Source of the DNA: Gari tellinella
Lineage: Eukaryota > Mollusca > Bivalvia > Cardiida > Psammobiidae
DNA length: 64,000 nt
Reading direction: 5' to 3'
Assembly (NCBI GenBank): GCA_922989275.2
Contig: OV277866.1
Span: forward strand, 58,891,246-58,955,245
Shown here: one piece after another, positions 11,196 to 22,840 of the stretch
How positions within the stretch are numbered: the stretch's first letter is position 1
Layout: each line of letters begins with the position of its first letter
The notes under the pieces: model-generated
The model's input: the letters and a program-made list of their open reading frames with translations, nothing else
Told to the model about the DNA's origin: nothing
Database searches by the model: none
Program-made: the position numbers and the translations under genes

Positions 11196-11449
11196 GTAGT
11201 TTGGCATTTAAAGCTAGTCGTATTCTGTGTAGGCTTTGTAGCGTCTTTATACTGAATTATGATTTTGACAGCAATGAAAGATTAGTGCCAGAGGTTTGTT
11301 CTCTTGAAACTGCCCACGTCTAACGATGTTATGCCATATTCCCTATTCTAATTTATCAATTATATGCCATCTGACAAACTTGTTGCCTGAAACGCCTTCT
11401 CGGGGCCCTTTTACTGAGGCATTGTAAAATCGGGGATTTCTGAACGGTA

Positions 11450-11669
11450 TTAACCCATGTGCGCCCAGTGGATTATTCCATGTTTTATATTGGATTAGTC
11501 ATTTTTTTAACAGAGGGATGCCTGGTCAAAATTAAGTTTGTTTTATATTGAAATTCTTATCAGCAAACACTATAGACTCTGATCAGACGCCGCATAATGC
11601 GGCGTCTGATCAGAGTCTATACTGTTTGCCTATGTCCCATATATGGGATCGTCGGCACAATTTGGTTAA
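11450..11669 (+). mobile_element. Family C2 element (TTAA-flanked, module-1 hairpin)
   Basis: Reference for C2: TTAACCCATTTGTGCCCA-type start, CCATGTTTTATATTGG, AGGGATGCCTGGTCAAAA, a hairpin with GACTCTGATCAGACGCC arms (11563..11630), CCCATATATGGGATCGT, and an inverted end at GGTTAA. Confidence 0.82.
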
Positions 11670-11987
11670 GTATTAACCAATTTATGCCAGGATATTTGAA
11701 TGAACTATCCACATGTGCTCAATAAAATGGTTCATTATGGATATATGTAATAGATACAATACAATGTATATTCACAGAGCAATATGAAGTAGCAAACAGT
11801 GCTGAGCCTTATGAGACACCACCCGATTTTCTACGATTAAATGGAAACATTGCAGTATTTTCCAACGTGCGATGTCTCGGCAGTGACGGTACCCTTTTTT
11901 TCATACGGGCACCACAATTGATTATTAGATCCCGCCCGACCAAACTAAATGCGAATACAGTAATTCAACAGAAAATATTTATACATA

Positions 11988-12780
11988 ATGCTCTATATAA
12001 CTGGTAATTCGTCTTTTTTTTTACCGTTTTGTTGTGTTAATTTGGCATTTCTTGACCCAGGGGAAACAGTATACATGTACAGTTATTTCATGTGTGTTTG
12101 GGCAACAGTGAAACTTATTGGCCCGAGGTATTAGGGACGACTTTCGAAATGTCTTCCCTGATAACGAGGGCCAATAGTTTTGACTGTTCCCCTAACACAT
12201 ATAAAATAACTGTTTAATTACCTAATACTCTATATAACTAGAATTAAAAAACAACTAATCTGAGCCAAAATACAATTGAAATAAAATTGTATTAGTCATT
12301 TTGAGTTTTGCGCGAATAAATATCACAGTGTTTGTTGTTCATTCGTGGTTTTGACAGACGTCTGGTGAATGATCAGCGTCTTCCTGTAAGCACTTACATG
12401 TTTACATCCTCACATTATTGTAAGGTTCGTGTCCGTGTTGGTTTTTGGTATAAACGATAACGTTGATGTATATTACGAACTCGTCTTAGTGATTATAGTA
12501 TTATTATAAAAAATAATAAAGCATGCAATAAAGTATTAAACATTCACCAGACAACAATCAAGGACAATTATTCAATAATGTTTCATTACAATGCGGCAAT
12601 CCCGGGTACCGGACAACTTCTCAATGACTCTGATTTTAAAACTTCTACGCATCTTTGGCGCGCAGGGGAAACAGTTCGTCCTAGCCGGTCAATAGTTAAA
12701 ACTATTGCCCCCGGAATAGGCGATTTCAGAACAGCACAGCATAACAGACGAAAATAACGAATTACAAGTTATATAGAGCA
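11988..12780. repeat. Long inverted-repeat element (about 790 bp)
   Basis: TGCTCTATATAACTGGTAATTC near 11990 pairs with GAATTACAAGTTATATAGAGCA near 12757..12778. Inside is a second foldback (12077..12215) with GTTATTTCATGTGTGTTTGGG and GGCCAATAGTTTTGACTGTT arms. The word CTCTATATAAC recurs at about 12229. A related CACGTGTGTTTGGGGTACTG block occurs at 13155..13226. No coding signal. Confidence 0.5.
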
Positions 12781-13498
12781 TAAGGTAATAATTTCCCTCT
12801 ATAACGAATTGTTTCATGCTCGAAAACGATGCGTAGAAAATTTAGAATCAGTCTGGTCATTGCGAATACAAACCAAAGCAGTATCTCATAAATAAAGTAG
12901 TTCACTGTTCTAACGCTAAACATTAATTATATTTAAATCTTAACGACATTAGATGTAGATTAGACGTAATGTCGAAATTACGTCATCTGCCATATTCAGA
13001 TCGAAATTTTCACAATTTCTAACATTGATACAGAAACAGTTTTATGTTGCGAAAGTCTTTCCTTATCTTCGAAATTATCTCTGATGTATATAGAAGACTT
13101 CAAGACAGATCTAGATCTAACAATGATGTTTCAAATGGGAATACATTAGGAAATAAAACGGTTATTTCACGTGTGTTTGGGGTACTGTCAAAACTATTGT
13201 CCCTCGTTACCAGGGAAGACATTATATAAATAAAAGATGGCAGTTTGCGTGACATTCAAATTGTCAACACGAGAAACAGAATTCCTGTTTTCGGGGTTGG
13301 CAAACCGTTTCAGGCCTGTTCAGACAAACATAAATGAAAGTTACACAGACACGTTCACACTAGTAAATGCAACCCAACGTCTGACTAGACTCCGACCCTT
13401 TTAGCTACTCAGGCAAAAACGTATACATATATGTACATGTAGTTACATGTAGCATTTTCCTAAACTTGCTGTTGTCTACAAAATGCGTTTGCGTTGGT

Positions 13499-13615
13499 TT
13501 AACTTTTTCACTCTCAATGACATCATAAAGCGCATTTGCAAACAATTTTGATTTGATCAATATGGCGTAGAAGGGGGTAAAAACCTCACGATAAATTAGA
13601 TCATGATATGATTAA
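13499..13615 (+). mobile_element. Family C4 element that lost most of its hairpin
   Basis: TTAACTTTTTCACTCTCAATGACATCATAAAGCGC start and CCTCACGATAAATTAG ... ATTAA end, with TTAA both sides. It jumps from the first hairpin arm (CAAACAATTTTGATTTGATC) directly to AATATGGCG, so loop and second arm are gone. Confidence 0.6.
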
Positions 13616-13844
13616 ACGGATAAACGCATTTTCCACTGTACATGTTCAACAAATATTTACTTTGTATATATTTATCTTGCATTATACGCGCATTGAATAG
13701 GGATAATAAAACGAAATAGTCTGGTATGAGGTCATACTTTAAATTGGTAAAAGTCACAACGGAACGTTGGTGGTATGTATTCCTGTGTATACATGCACAG
13801 TCGATCGTGTATCCAAGTCGCTAGGCGATATCTAAAACCAGGTG

Positions 13845-13935
13845 ACTGCTAATAGCAGAACAACAATAATGCAAAATGTTCCTGTATGAACATTTTGCAT
13901 TATTGTCATTCTGCGTTCATCAAAACCTGTTATCT
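13845..13935. repeat. Hairpin with ATAATGCAAAATGTTC arms
   Basis: GGTGACTGCTAATAGCAG precedes a 40-bp near-perfect palindrome centred near 13887; probably a decayed family-B interior (GTGGTCATTTAATAC follows). Confidence 0.5.
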
Positions 13936-14159
13936 AATACTCCCTATGGGTATTTTATTGAGTGGTCATTTAATACAAGTTTGACTTTTCATGTAGTTAG
14001 AGGTTTCACTGCACCAAGCCTAAACGGGTGTCTACCATAACACCCGCAATAGGAACTGGATACCCGGCCAATTAGTTGAAATGGATTGCAGTGACTCGAA
14101 TTTTACACCCGTATTGTAATTCTACCTACCCTTTTCTAGCATTTCACAGGTAAACTCAG

Positions 14160-14480
14160 CACAGTCTATCACCAACAACAAATCTAATAAATCATGTATT
14201 TATCCATTGCCACGCTCGACTGTGTAAGACGATCGCAGAGCAATTAGACAAACAATTTTATTTCAAATGTCGTATTAATTTAACACGTAAATGTTGAAAT
14301 TGCCTATATCATTTAATCACCAAATAATACGAATCGTTGGCTAATCGTCCATTTGTTAATTATGAATATTTATAAGGCTAATTAATATAACTATTTGCAC
14401 ATTAGTCAGAATTATAGCAGTTGACCTTTTTTATTCGTAATCTTAAAGTCCATCTTAATTGACTGAATATCGGGTGGAAT
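14160..14480. other. AT-rich block dense in homeodomain-type sites
   Basis: Words TTAATTTAAC, CATTTAATCACC, GGCTAATCG, TTGTTAATTATG and GGCTAATTAATATAAC within 320 bp, no repeats, no coding signal. Confidence 0.25.
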
Positions 14481-14494
14481 TGTGAATACCCAAT

Positions 14495-14690
14495 ATAACG
14501 ACCACATAACAGAAAACTTGTTTTGATATGTTTAAGAGAGCTGGATGCTAAAAACAAGATAAACGTAAAGCAGAAAGCTCCTGAAGGAGCTTTCTGCTTT
14601 ACTTTCAGCATGTTTTAAGCTACTATCGATATTTAAGTGAATTAATTGGTCTTCTTTCAAGTAGTAGGTATAGAGGGACTGTATTGTAGC
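14495..14690 (+). mobile_element. Family B element, diverged
   Basis: ATAACGACCACATAA near the left and TATAGAGGGACTG at the right, around a module-2 hairpin with AAAGCTCCTGAAGGAGCTTT centre (14565..14625). Confidence 0.6.
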
Positions 14691-15235
14691 ATCGGCTTAT
14701 TTTGATGTGCGGGAGATAATTCGTTTTTAAATGGCTCGTTTTGATAGATGTGTAATTCTTAATGTATTAACTGAAAATGAATATGAAATATTTCATTAAG
14801 AGTGAATGTCTTGGATTACGGAATAAAATATCACTTAATTATGTCAACGCTAAGCGGCATAAATGGTGAACTGATTAACAATAGAACGAATGGTTTTAAC
14901 GTTCTGGTTTAAATTAAGAGAGACTGAAGAGAAATTAGATAGTTAAAAGGGACAACAGACCGAAAGAAAGTTGAAGAAGACGGAAAACGAGTAAGGGTTA
15001 CGAAATGGAGACATTGTGTGGGAGGTACATATAGACACCTAAAAAGACAGTCGTATAATATATGGAATAATAGACATACAGACATGTAGCCAGACAGACA
15101 TTGTTGATTAATTACTATTAACGTATTTCGGTACATATGTACTTCATCACGTACAAAACTGTTAGATATTGAAATGCAATGTTCTTTTCAGACATGGTGA
15201 CAAAACTCTGCTACCTGCAAAACTTCATTACGAAA

Positions 15236-15395
15236 CCAGTCTCCAAGGTTATAAAGAGTTTGAGTTGAATCTGAGATACTGTAGTTCTCAAGCATTTGAT
15301 TGGTCAGATTTGAGCAAAGGCTCAAATCTGACCAATCAAATGCTTGAAAACAACGTCAGTCTAAGCCCAATCTTTTTACAACCCATAGGGTCTGG
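15236..15395 (+). mobile_element. Family E element
   Basis: Reference for E: ends ACCAGGGTCCAAGGTTATAAAG and complement, arms TTGAGTTGA...TTCTCAAGCATTTGATTGG, centre AGATTTGAGC/GCTCAAATCT. This copy has changed ends (CCAGTCTCCAAGG / AGGGTCTGG). Confidence 0.65.
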
Positions 15396-15995
15396 TTGCA
15401 TTTGCAATTTTTTTTTTATCTTAATCGGCATCTTATCAGGATTTATACATGTACTGTTTTTACACGCGTATCGATGATTCTTTAATTAAACTACCCAACA
15501 CATGATACATTGTAACAATCAGTCCTGACAGTTTTAAACGTGAGGGATTAAACAGTCAGGGGCGGGTCAGTTTTATTCAGTTTGGCTGTGACTTCATATA
15601 ATACAAATGCACATCGCAAGGACTATATAGCAAAACCTCAATGACCTGTGGTCGCTTAAATAGAACTTACAAAAGTGTACCCGTTTTTCCCTATTTGATA
15701 CTTGGCTTAGCAACGTTTTAACTTTGAAATACAGGAGGTAAGTTCGACTTCAGCGACTTCGAGCTATCGAGACTTAACTAATTTTGTTAGCGGAATACAC
15801 GTTGGGCAGTAGTATCTATTGCTGGCTACAAAAGGAACTAAGCCGTCTTTATTCCTTCTCAATAATTGTATATCTTCTCAAAAAGTGAGAGTCTATAATG
15901 CAAAAAGTTTGCCACAATATTGAAATAAATATTCAAGATGGTCGAAAGAATTGGTGTTTTAAGCTTTTCATTGCATTGCGTTTTCTATCATTGTC

Positions 15996-16246
15996 TTAAC
16001 CCATTACCCAATATACTGTGTCCAGTTCTGAAGACAGGTGACTACTTAAAACAGGTTGAATGTAAAGCAGAACGTGCCTTAAGACACATTCTGCTTTACG
16101 TTCAGCCTGTGTTAAGCTAACATGTGCTAGAATATAGAAAATATTTCTTATGATACTTATTAATTAATGTCTAAATTGGAATTATTTTGTCAGTAGAGGA
16201 AAAGATAAAAAGCGTAAAAAGGCGTATATATGGGGTAATCGGTTAA
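15996..16246 (+). mobile_element. Family C1 element
   Basis: TTAACCCATTACCC to TAATCGGTTAA, with an intact hairpin (AAAGCAGAACGTGCCTTAAGACACATTCTGC). Confidence 0.8.
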
Positions 16247-16504
16247 CCAATAAATTCCTATTGAACACACAAATAGACATTAGCAAAAGGTTAAGACCCT
16301 GACGAGACGGAGCATTTCGCACTGTTTGCTATCTCATATAAAATTATTACTGTATATGACAAATCCTGCAGTGTCTATAGACCATCCTTGTTTTTCTAAA
16401 ATGAAAAAGAACTTCCCCCCCATATGTATTTCTGTCAATGTAAACATATGAGGCAACCTTTTGTTTGCTCGACAGGTGACATATACTTAGTGATGCCAAA
16501 AAAA

Positions 16505-16640
16505 ATCCTGGACCCAAGGCTATAAAGTTTTTTAGTTGAGGCTAAGATCGTTCTCAAGCAGTTGATTTGCAAAAGCTCAAATCTGAACAATCAACAGTCT
16601 CAGACTCAACTCAGCCCCTATATAAACTTGAAACCAGGTA
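16505..16640 (+). mobile_element. Family E element, degraded
   Basis: CTGGACCCAAGGCTATAAAG start and TTCTCAAGCAGTTGATT arm; the far end reads CAGCCCCTATATAAAC. Confidence 0.5.
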
Positions 16641-16908
16641 CGGTGCGTATAGATCCGACCTTGTAACGGTTAGTAGTCTCCGATATGACGCCGCAAATTG
16701 TTCGGAAGTTTATACTTTATAGTAAATATATAACATGTATATCATATATCCACTTGGAGTCTAATGGTGTCACGAACTTAAAAAGTTTCATCTGATAAAA
16801 TCGTAAAACTAAATGGATTGTCTACAATTTCGCAAGTAACGCAGTCATAACGCATTAATACTTTATCACCAGCAAGAGCGGACCCAACCAGCGAGCGTCC
16901 ATCTCAGA

Positions 16909-17022
16909 TACAGTAAAACCTCTCTATTTCGGCCATAAAAGTGTGTTTATTACTAGTTGTTTACGACAGGTGATTGTAAAGCATGTTGTTATTAAAACAG
17001 AAAGCTCTTTGGTGAGAAGGGT
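16909..17022 (+). mobile_element. Family B left-half fragment
   Basis: CAGTAAAACCTCTCTATTTCGGCC, then GACAGGTGATTG and AAAGCTCTTTGG; the right half is absent. Confidence 0.55.
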
Positions 17023-17147
17023 CTGGACTGTTTGTCATTTTGTAATATGTTGCAAACAACATCCGAAAATAGTTACAAATGAGCTAGTCTTAATTTGAAA
17101 TTGGAATGTCGTTAAACGTTTCAGGTTGACCTAATCAGTAACATATA

Positions 17148-17493
17148 CAGTGACCCCTCTCTACAACGGCCCTCCCAACAACGACTCTCTCCTTACAACG
17201 ACACGTGCCGCAGTTCCCTAAATAGAGCATTTACATGTATATCTAACGCTTTTACTGCTGCAATGTCGTCTGTTTAAAATTGTCTGCAGTTTAACGGACA
17301 TTTTGACGGAACAAAATTAATGAGGAGTGACAAACTAGTTTGAATCCAGATCAGACGCCGCGTGACGCAGCGTCTGAAATCGATTCAAGCTGTTTGCAAA
17401 TGTACGCCAATTTCCCTCCCTATAACGACTCCCTCCAAACAACGCACATAATTGTTGTCTCCCATTGGATGACGTTGTAGAGAGGGAACGCTG
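17148..17493 (+). mobile_element. Family H element (pogo-like ACAACG ends, module-1 hairpin)
   Basis: Ends CAGTGACCCCTCTCTACAACG / TTGTAGAGAGGGAACGCTG flanked by TA. The hairpin at 17330..17398 is the ATCAGACGCC type. Repeated TCCCTCC / CAACAACG words lie between ends and hairpin. Confidence 0.75.
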
Positions 17494-17696
17494 TATTGCG
17501 AAACAACTATTCAACGATAAAACGGACAGTTCTATTCCTAAGAAGTCTTAAATCCCCGTTGCAACAAGCTTCAAACAATTTCACATGGAATTGACCGTAT
17601 GATTTCAAATAACTTATCGATCCTTAATTTAACCTGATATATATCTCTACTTGCTGTTTCGTCTGTAATGCTTTTAATATTAAAGTTGTCTATATA

Positions 17697-17778
17697 GGCT
17701 ACTTTGCCAACAGTTTGGATACTAATCAGATATCGCACAAAATGCATTCTCAGATTAGGGATCAAACAATTTGGCACT
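17697..17778. repeat. Degraded module-1 hairpin
   Basis: CAACAGTTTGGATACTAATCAGAT / TCAGATTAGGGATCAAAC arms with an AT-rich centre. Confidence 0.5.
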
Positions 17779-17858
17779 CGTAAATATAGTTCAATAGTCG
17801 GTGTGTTTTACATTTTACTCTGAAACAACACTTGGTTATCAGTTCAGACGGTAAAAGG

Positions 17859-17996
17859 TTAACCCATTTACGCCCAGTGGATTCTTCCATGTTTTATATT
17901 GGATTGGTCCATTTTTATCAAAGGGATGCTTGGTCAAAATCGTCTACACTGTTTGCCTATGTCCCATATATGGAATCGTGGGCACAAATGGGTTAA
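17859..17996 (+). mobile_element. Family C2 deletion derivative without hairpin
   Basis: Both TTAA ends and flanks are present, but GGTCAAAAT is joined directly to CGTCTACACTGTTTGCC, removing the first arm and most of the hairpin (138 bp versus about 225 bp). Confidence 0.75.
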
Positions 17997-18306
17997 GACA
18001 GGCGAAACAATTTGGTGGTGAATAAATCGTTTAAATGCTACCGGCCTAGGGCAGTAGGGAACGTATTTGGGATCCCAAAATACGATCAGCTGAGTCAAGC
18101 ACGTGGACAGAATGAGGTGATTCAGATGTGGAGACGGCGACGTGTTTGTTGTGTAACTCCCCATGCCGGCGACGACTGACACGCCCAGTACAGTGGGGTG
18201 GGTCACCGGATACTGGTATAAGCATTCCATATGGATGCTTCACAGCATTGTGATTCATGCTTTATAGGGAGGCGACACACTACTACTCCAAATAGGGTTA
18301 GTTCGT

Positions 18307-18509
18307 CAGGGCTGCCATAACTTGATCCTCAAAAATCCTGTGATTTCCAAATGTTTCTATTTTTCAAGCGCGATCACTTAAGCAGGTTGAAGGAAAAGCA
18401 GAATACGTATTAAGGCGCTTTCTCCTTTTCTTGAAGCCTGCGTTAAGCTACTATCTGCTAGAATAAAAATCTGAAAGATTCTGAAATAACCGGAGAAATG
18501 GCAGCTTTG
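18307..18509 (-). mobile_element. Family D element, shortened
   Basis: CAGGGCTGCCATAACTTGAT start; hairpin with ACGTATTAAGGCGC centre; far end decayed to GGCAGCTTTG. No target duplication visible. Confidence 0.65.
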
Positions 18510-19057
18510 GTACATTGGTTAACGCTTTCATTATTTGCTGTATATTACAATAACACTCATATGAAAACCATAGTGCAAGAATCGTAGAAAAATTGCAGTT
18601 TATTCTGGAAATGATAACGATTCATCTAAACTGGGGTTGCAAACCAATTCCAGCCTGGTCAGCCTTTCAATGGATCCCAGTTCTTGGAAAACAAATATCA
18701 TTGTTGGGAAAGAATCCCAAAATAAAATACTAAATGCTCGCTGTGTCAAAGCAACGTTTCTAAATGCCCCACAATAAGATTCGGTAGAGTGATCGGTAGC
18801 AATTTGCATGGCATCGTTCTGTCCGCTATCTGGAACTCTCGACACTTTTTGTAAAAGTCTCCATATACGTCGTATATGGTCAAATAGAATCTATATTGGT
18901 AATGGTTATTCACATAGGAAGAATACGAGTTCTAAAGAAAAGTGACTGCTAAATGCACAACGTGCGTAATGCAGGTAACTCCAGCAGCTGTTTCCGCAAT
19001 ATGTCTTAGGTTTACCATTGTTGTTGTGCATCACCTTTTTACCACTACTTTCATAAA

Positions 19058-19289
19058 AAGGAGAAGACGTTATTCTTTTCCAATAAACTAGTTTACGCTT
19101 AAACCTTTACTTCAATCGCAAACATTTTGAAGCCAGATCAGACGCCGAGTGGCCCGGCGTCTGATTATACGCTAAATTGTTTGCCACTCAAATTAGAATT
19201 GTCAAAAATGTGTTATTTTCTACATTTTATTGCAATGCGATTGCGATCCATTGGCGTTTAAACGGGAAATAATAACGTCTTCTCCACTG
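19058..19289 (+). mobile_element. Family A element, diverged
   Basis: AAAAGGAGAAGACG left end and CTTCTCCACTG right end; hairpin 19120..19190. Confidence 0.7.
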
Positions 19290-19294
19290 TGGTA

Positions 19295-19551
19295 CAGTGG
19301 AGAATCTGTTATTCTTTCCCGTTTAAACGCAAACGTACGCAAACGTACGCAAACGCAAAACACTAAAACGTAGAAAAAGTACAACTTTTTGACAATTCTG
19401 ATAATTCATCTTTATCTGGGTGGCAAACAGTTTGGAGCCTGATCAGACGCCGGATTATCCGGCGTCTGATCTGGCTCCAAACTGTTTGCAGTGAAAATAA
19501 TAGTTTTAGCGTAAACGCGTTTATTGGGAAAGAATAACGTTTTCTCCACTG
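19295..19551 (-). mobile_element. Family A element, 5 bp from an inverted neighbour
   Basis: Intact ends. The GTACGCAAAC unit in the right-arm region is doubled (CGCAAACGTACGCAAACGTACG). Hairpin 19430..19495. Confidence 0.85.
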
Positions 19552-19858
19552 TACCATATTCTCTTTCATCTATTTCTAATCGAAATTCATTTCTCTACCC
19601 TGTTCTACAAAACAGTCACAGGAAACATTTCCCTTAATTCTAACAGTTGGCTGCTTATAACATACTGAACATAAAGCAGACAGTTCCTTCGTTTTACATA
19701 AACACACCAGTCGCCAAACAGTTACTCAAAAACGTTACAATGTAACATCTGAAATACTTAAGAACACTGCCTACGACATCCGTGTTCAGGAGGCAACAAA
19801 ATCAGATAAAAGGCCGAGTAAATGCAACCCGGTGCCTAGTCTGGCTTCAAACTGTTTG

Positions 19859-19899
19859 CCCCCCCCCCCCCACCCCCCCCCCCCCCAAAAAAAATATCT
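19859..19899 (+). repeat. Poly-C tract followed by poly-A
   Basis: Two C-runs of about 15 separated by one A, then AAAAAAAA, directly at the end of a degraded module-1 hairpin (19790..19858). Length is likely unreliable in any assembly. Confidence 0.85.
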
Positions 19900-20065
19900 T
19901 AGTGTAAAACAGTATGGATCTTGATCATCTTACGCAGGGTTTCAAGGCTCAAATATCTGTATGCGAAAATGTTAACGCAACAGCACAATGGTAGTAAACG
20001 GTTTTTATAAAAAAAAGTTTTAATAGGGCATTATATTTTATGCTTGAGATTTCTAGTTGCAGTTA

Positions 20066-20291
20066 CAATGGAGAACATGTTATTCTTTCCCATAACGAAA
20101 TTGTGCCTTCCATTTCAAACAGTTTGGAACTAGATCAGACGTCGGGTAACCTGGTGTCTGAGCAAGCTCCTAATTGTTTGTCATTCTGATAAAATTACAA
20201 TGTGTATATTTCAAAAGGTTTTCGTTTTTCTTTGTTTTATTGTAGTATGTTAGTTAGGTTGAAACGGAAAAGGATGACGTCTTCTCCACTG
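20066..20291 (+). mobile_element. Family A element, diverged
   Basis: CAATGGAGAACATGTTATTC start, CTTCTCCACTG end; hairpin 20120..20182 with ACGTCGGGTAACCTGGTGTC. Confidence 0.7.
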
Positions 20292-20305
20292 TCTGATATG
20301 TAATA

Positions 20306-20694
20306 CAATGGTCCCTCTCTACAACGACGCACAATGGGAGAAACAGAGTGTGTGTGTTGTTCAGAGGGAGTTGTTTTAGGGACGGAAAAAGAAGACTTGA
20401 CTAACATTTGCAAAAAGCTTGAATCCAGATCAGACGCCGCGTAACGCAGCGTCTGATCTGGATTCAAGCTGTTTGTCAGTCGTCATTAAATTTCTTCTGC
20501 AAAAAGTCCACTTATGTGTTACTTTGAGAAAAGAAAAAGCAGATGACAATTTTAAGCAGACAATATTGCGGCAGAAAAAAAACATGAGACATAATTGTCT
20601 TGTTTAAGGAACTGCGACAAGGGTCGTTGTAAGGAGGGAGTTGTTGTTAGGAGAGAATCGTTGTTGGGAGGGTCGTTTTAGGGAGGAAACACTA
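20306..20694 (-). mobile_element. Family H element, second copy
   Basis: CAATGGTCCCTCTCTACAACG and, at the other end, GGGTCGTTTTAGGGAGGAAACACT. The module-1 hairpin (20406..20478) has changed but still paired arms GCTTGAATCC / GGATTCAAGC. Confidence 0.75.
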
Positions 20695-20725
20695 TACCAC
20701 CAATAATCTCTGGCTGACTTTATAT

Positions 20726-20978
20726 TTAACTCATTTACCGCTGAAACTTAAAATGGACAGTTCCAGTTTACAATTAAGTTAAGTCCAGTTTGGAATAATT
20801 AGAGTGGTTTTTAAAGAATACTTTACAAAATGACAAACAGTGTAGACCCTGACCAGAGGGCTCCTTGAGGAGCCCTCTGATCATGGTATACACTGTTTGC
20901 ATAGGACAAATGTACTTTTGATAGGTGTGAGAGTTTTTTAATGACGAGTATACTCGTCGTTAGGGTTCAATGTGTTAA
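20726..20978 (+). mobile_element. Family C3 element
   Basis: TTAACTCATTTACCGC to GTGTTAA, hairpin 20832..20901 (AGGGCTCCTTGAGGAGCCCT). The right segment has GACGAGTATACTCGTCG, a small extra palindrome. Confidence 0.8.
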
Positions 20979-21428
20979 GCGTTTCCCACGTAAATACAAT
21001 ATAATATTTCTTTCCTTTAATCTTTAACTTGACATTCATGATGATAGGTATAAAACAAAATACATTATTTATCAATAATAAACGGTCCCGTATATAATAA
21101 TAACTAAATTCATAAAACATGCAATCCCAAATGCTCCTCGAATCCCCCAAATGGCTCAGAGTTATTTATGTTATCTACACATTTAATTCTGCTTGTCATA
21201 TCACAGAACACGGTCCGTCAAATAGAAGATACAGTCTGAATTAACTTCAATATTTAGTTGAATTTTAATTCTTACAAATTCCTTTCATGTCAGTATAATG
21301 ATGTTAATGGTTTCTAGATAGATGTTGCATTACCTGTAGCCGAAACAGAATGGAAAACTGAAACAGTTGTCGGCTTCGATATCGTGATCGGGTTATCGTT
21401 CAAAACTATAGTATGCGAAATATAAGTC

Positions 21429-21656
21429 CAGGGCTGCCATTTCTCCGGATTTTTCCTAAATATTCGGATGTTTTTCTAGACCATGGTAGCTTAAAGCAGA
21501 CTGAAAGTAAAGCAGAGTGCTCTATAAGGCGGATTCTGCTTTACTTCCAGTCTGTTGTCAACAAAACTAAAAACAGGCTATGGGGTAAAGGTACGATTCG
21601 TAAATTCGAACTTGAAAATCTAATGATTTTTCATGTCAAAACTTATGGCAGCCCTG
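21429..21656 (+). mobile_element. Family D element with 6-bp target duplication
   Basis: CAGGGCTGCCATTTCTCCGG to TGGCAGCCCTG; flanks TAAGTC (21423-21428) and TAAGTT (21657-21662), five of six matching. One side of the hairpin arm is shortened (TCTGTTGTCAAC). Confidence 0.8.
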
Positions 21657-21721
21657 TAAGTTAAAACCAGTATTGTGCTTTTTGAACTGAAAAAGGATGA
21701 AAAAAACTAATAACGTGAGTG

Positions 21722-21790
21722 TCAAACAGTTTGGATCTGTGTCAGACACGGTATGATTCGGCGTCTGAAACACTTCTTAACTGTTTGCAT
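21722..21790. repeat. Isolated module-1 hairpin, mismatched
   Basis: CAAACAGTTTGGATCTGTGTCAGAC ... GCGTCTGAAACACTTC; arms only partly pair. Confidence 0.5.
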
Positions 21791-21958
21791 CTATTAGCCA
21801 AGTTTCATGTAAGTGCTTTATATTCCTACCTTCCGCTTGAAGTAAGAATTTACAATAATTATGGACCCAGATGCGATGCACTATTTGCGGCGCCTCGTCT
21901 TGGTCTGCAATGTTTGCAATAAAATTTATATATCCATTAATAAACTGATGTACATGTA

Positions 21959-22204
21959 CAGTGGAGAATCTGTTATTTTTTCCCGTTTAAACGCAAACGT
22001 ACGCAAACGCAAAACACTAAAACGTAGAAAAGTACAACTTTTAGACAATTCTGATAATTCATGTTTATCTTGGTGGCAAACAGTTGGGAGCCTGATCAGA
22101 CACCGGGTTACCCGGCGTCTGATTTGGCTCCAAACTGTTTGTATTGTAAATAATAGTTTTTGCGTAAACGCGTTTATTGGGAAAGAATAACAGATGCTCC
22201 ACTG
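21959..22204 (-). mobile_element. Family A element
   Basis: Near consensus, TA flanks; hairpin 22076..22142 with CAGACACCGGG in one arm. Confidence 0.85.
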
Positions 22205-22595
22205 TACATGTATCTTGTAATAAGTGTGTACATTACGTTATCTGACAGTAGTTAACCTTTCCCGTGGGTCAAAGTTTTAGGGTATTCTGTGTTACCTTCA
22301 TCTTGAGCTGCGACATGTCTTTGATAATTATAATAAGTTGAGCTGTGCTATGACAGAACTTGCCTTATTGCATTGCAAACAGTGTAGATCAAGACCAGCC
22401 GCCTTGATCGTCTCTGTTTGACACCCACAATCATCTAAAGCATCGAATTTAGCAGTACATGTATTATCTAAGGTATTTGACATAATAGTCAAACTCAGAT
22501 ACAGGGCCCGTGATGACAACGGTGCTTGGTCTGTAAAATATGCAGGTTTTGTTATGGCACGGCTCAATTACATAAAGTACTATTTTGTTGGTTAC

Positions 22596-22840
22596 AGTGG
22601 AGAAAATGTTATTCTTTCCCAATTAACGCGTTTACGCTAAATCTATTATTTCTATAACAAACAGTTTGGAGCCAGATCAAAAGCCGGGTAACCCGGCGTC
22701 TGATCAGGCTCCAAACTGTTTGCCACCAAGATAAGCATGAATTATCAGAATTGTCCAAAAGTTGCACTTTTCTACGTTTAAGTATTTTGCGTTTGCGTTT
22801 CGTTTCGTTTAAACGGGAAATAATAACGTTTTCTCCACTG
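22596..22840 (+). mobile_element. Family A element
   Basis: Near consensus; hairpin 22660..22725 has ATCAAAAGCCGG in the first arm. Confidence 0.85.
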
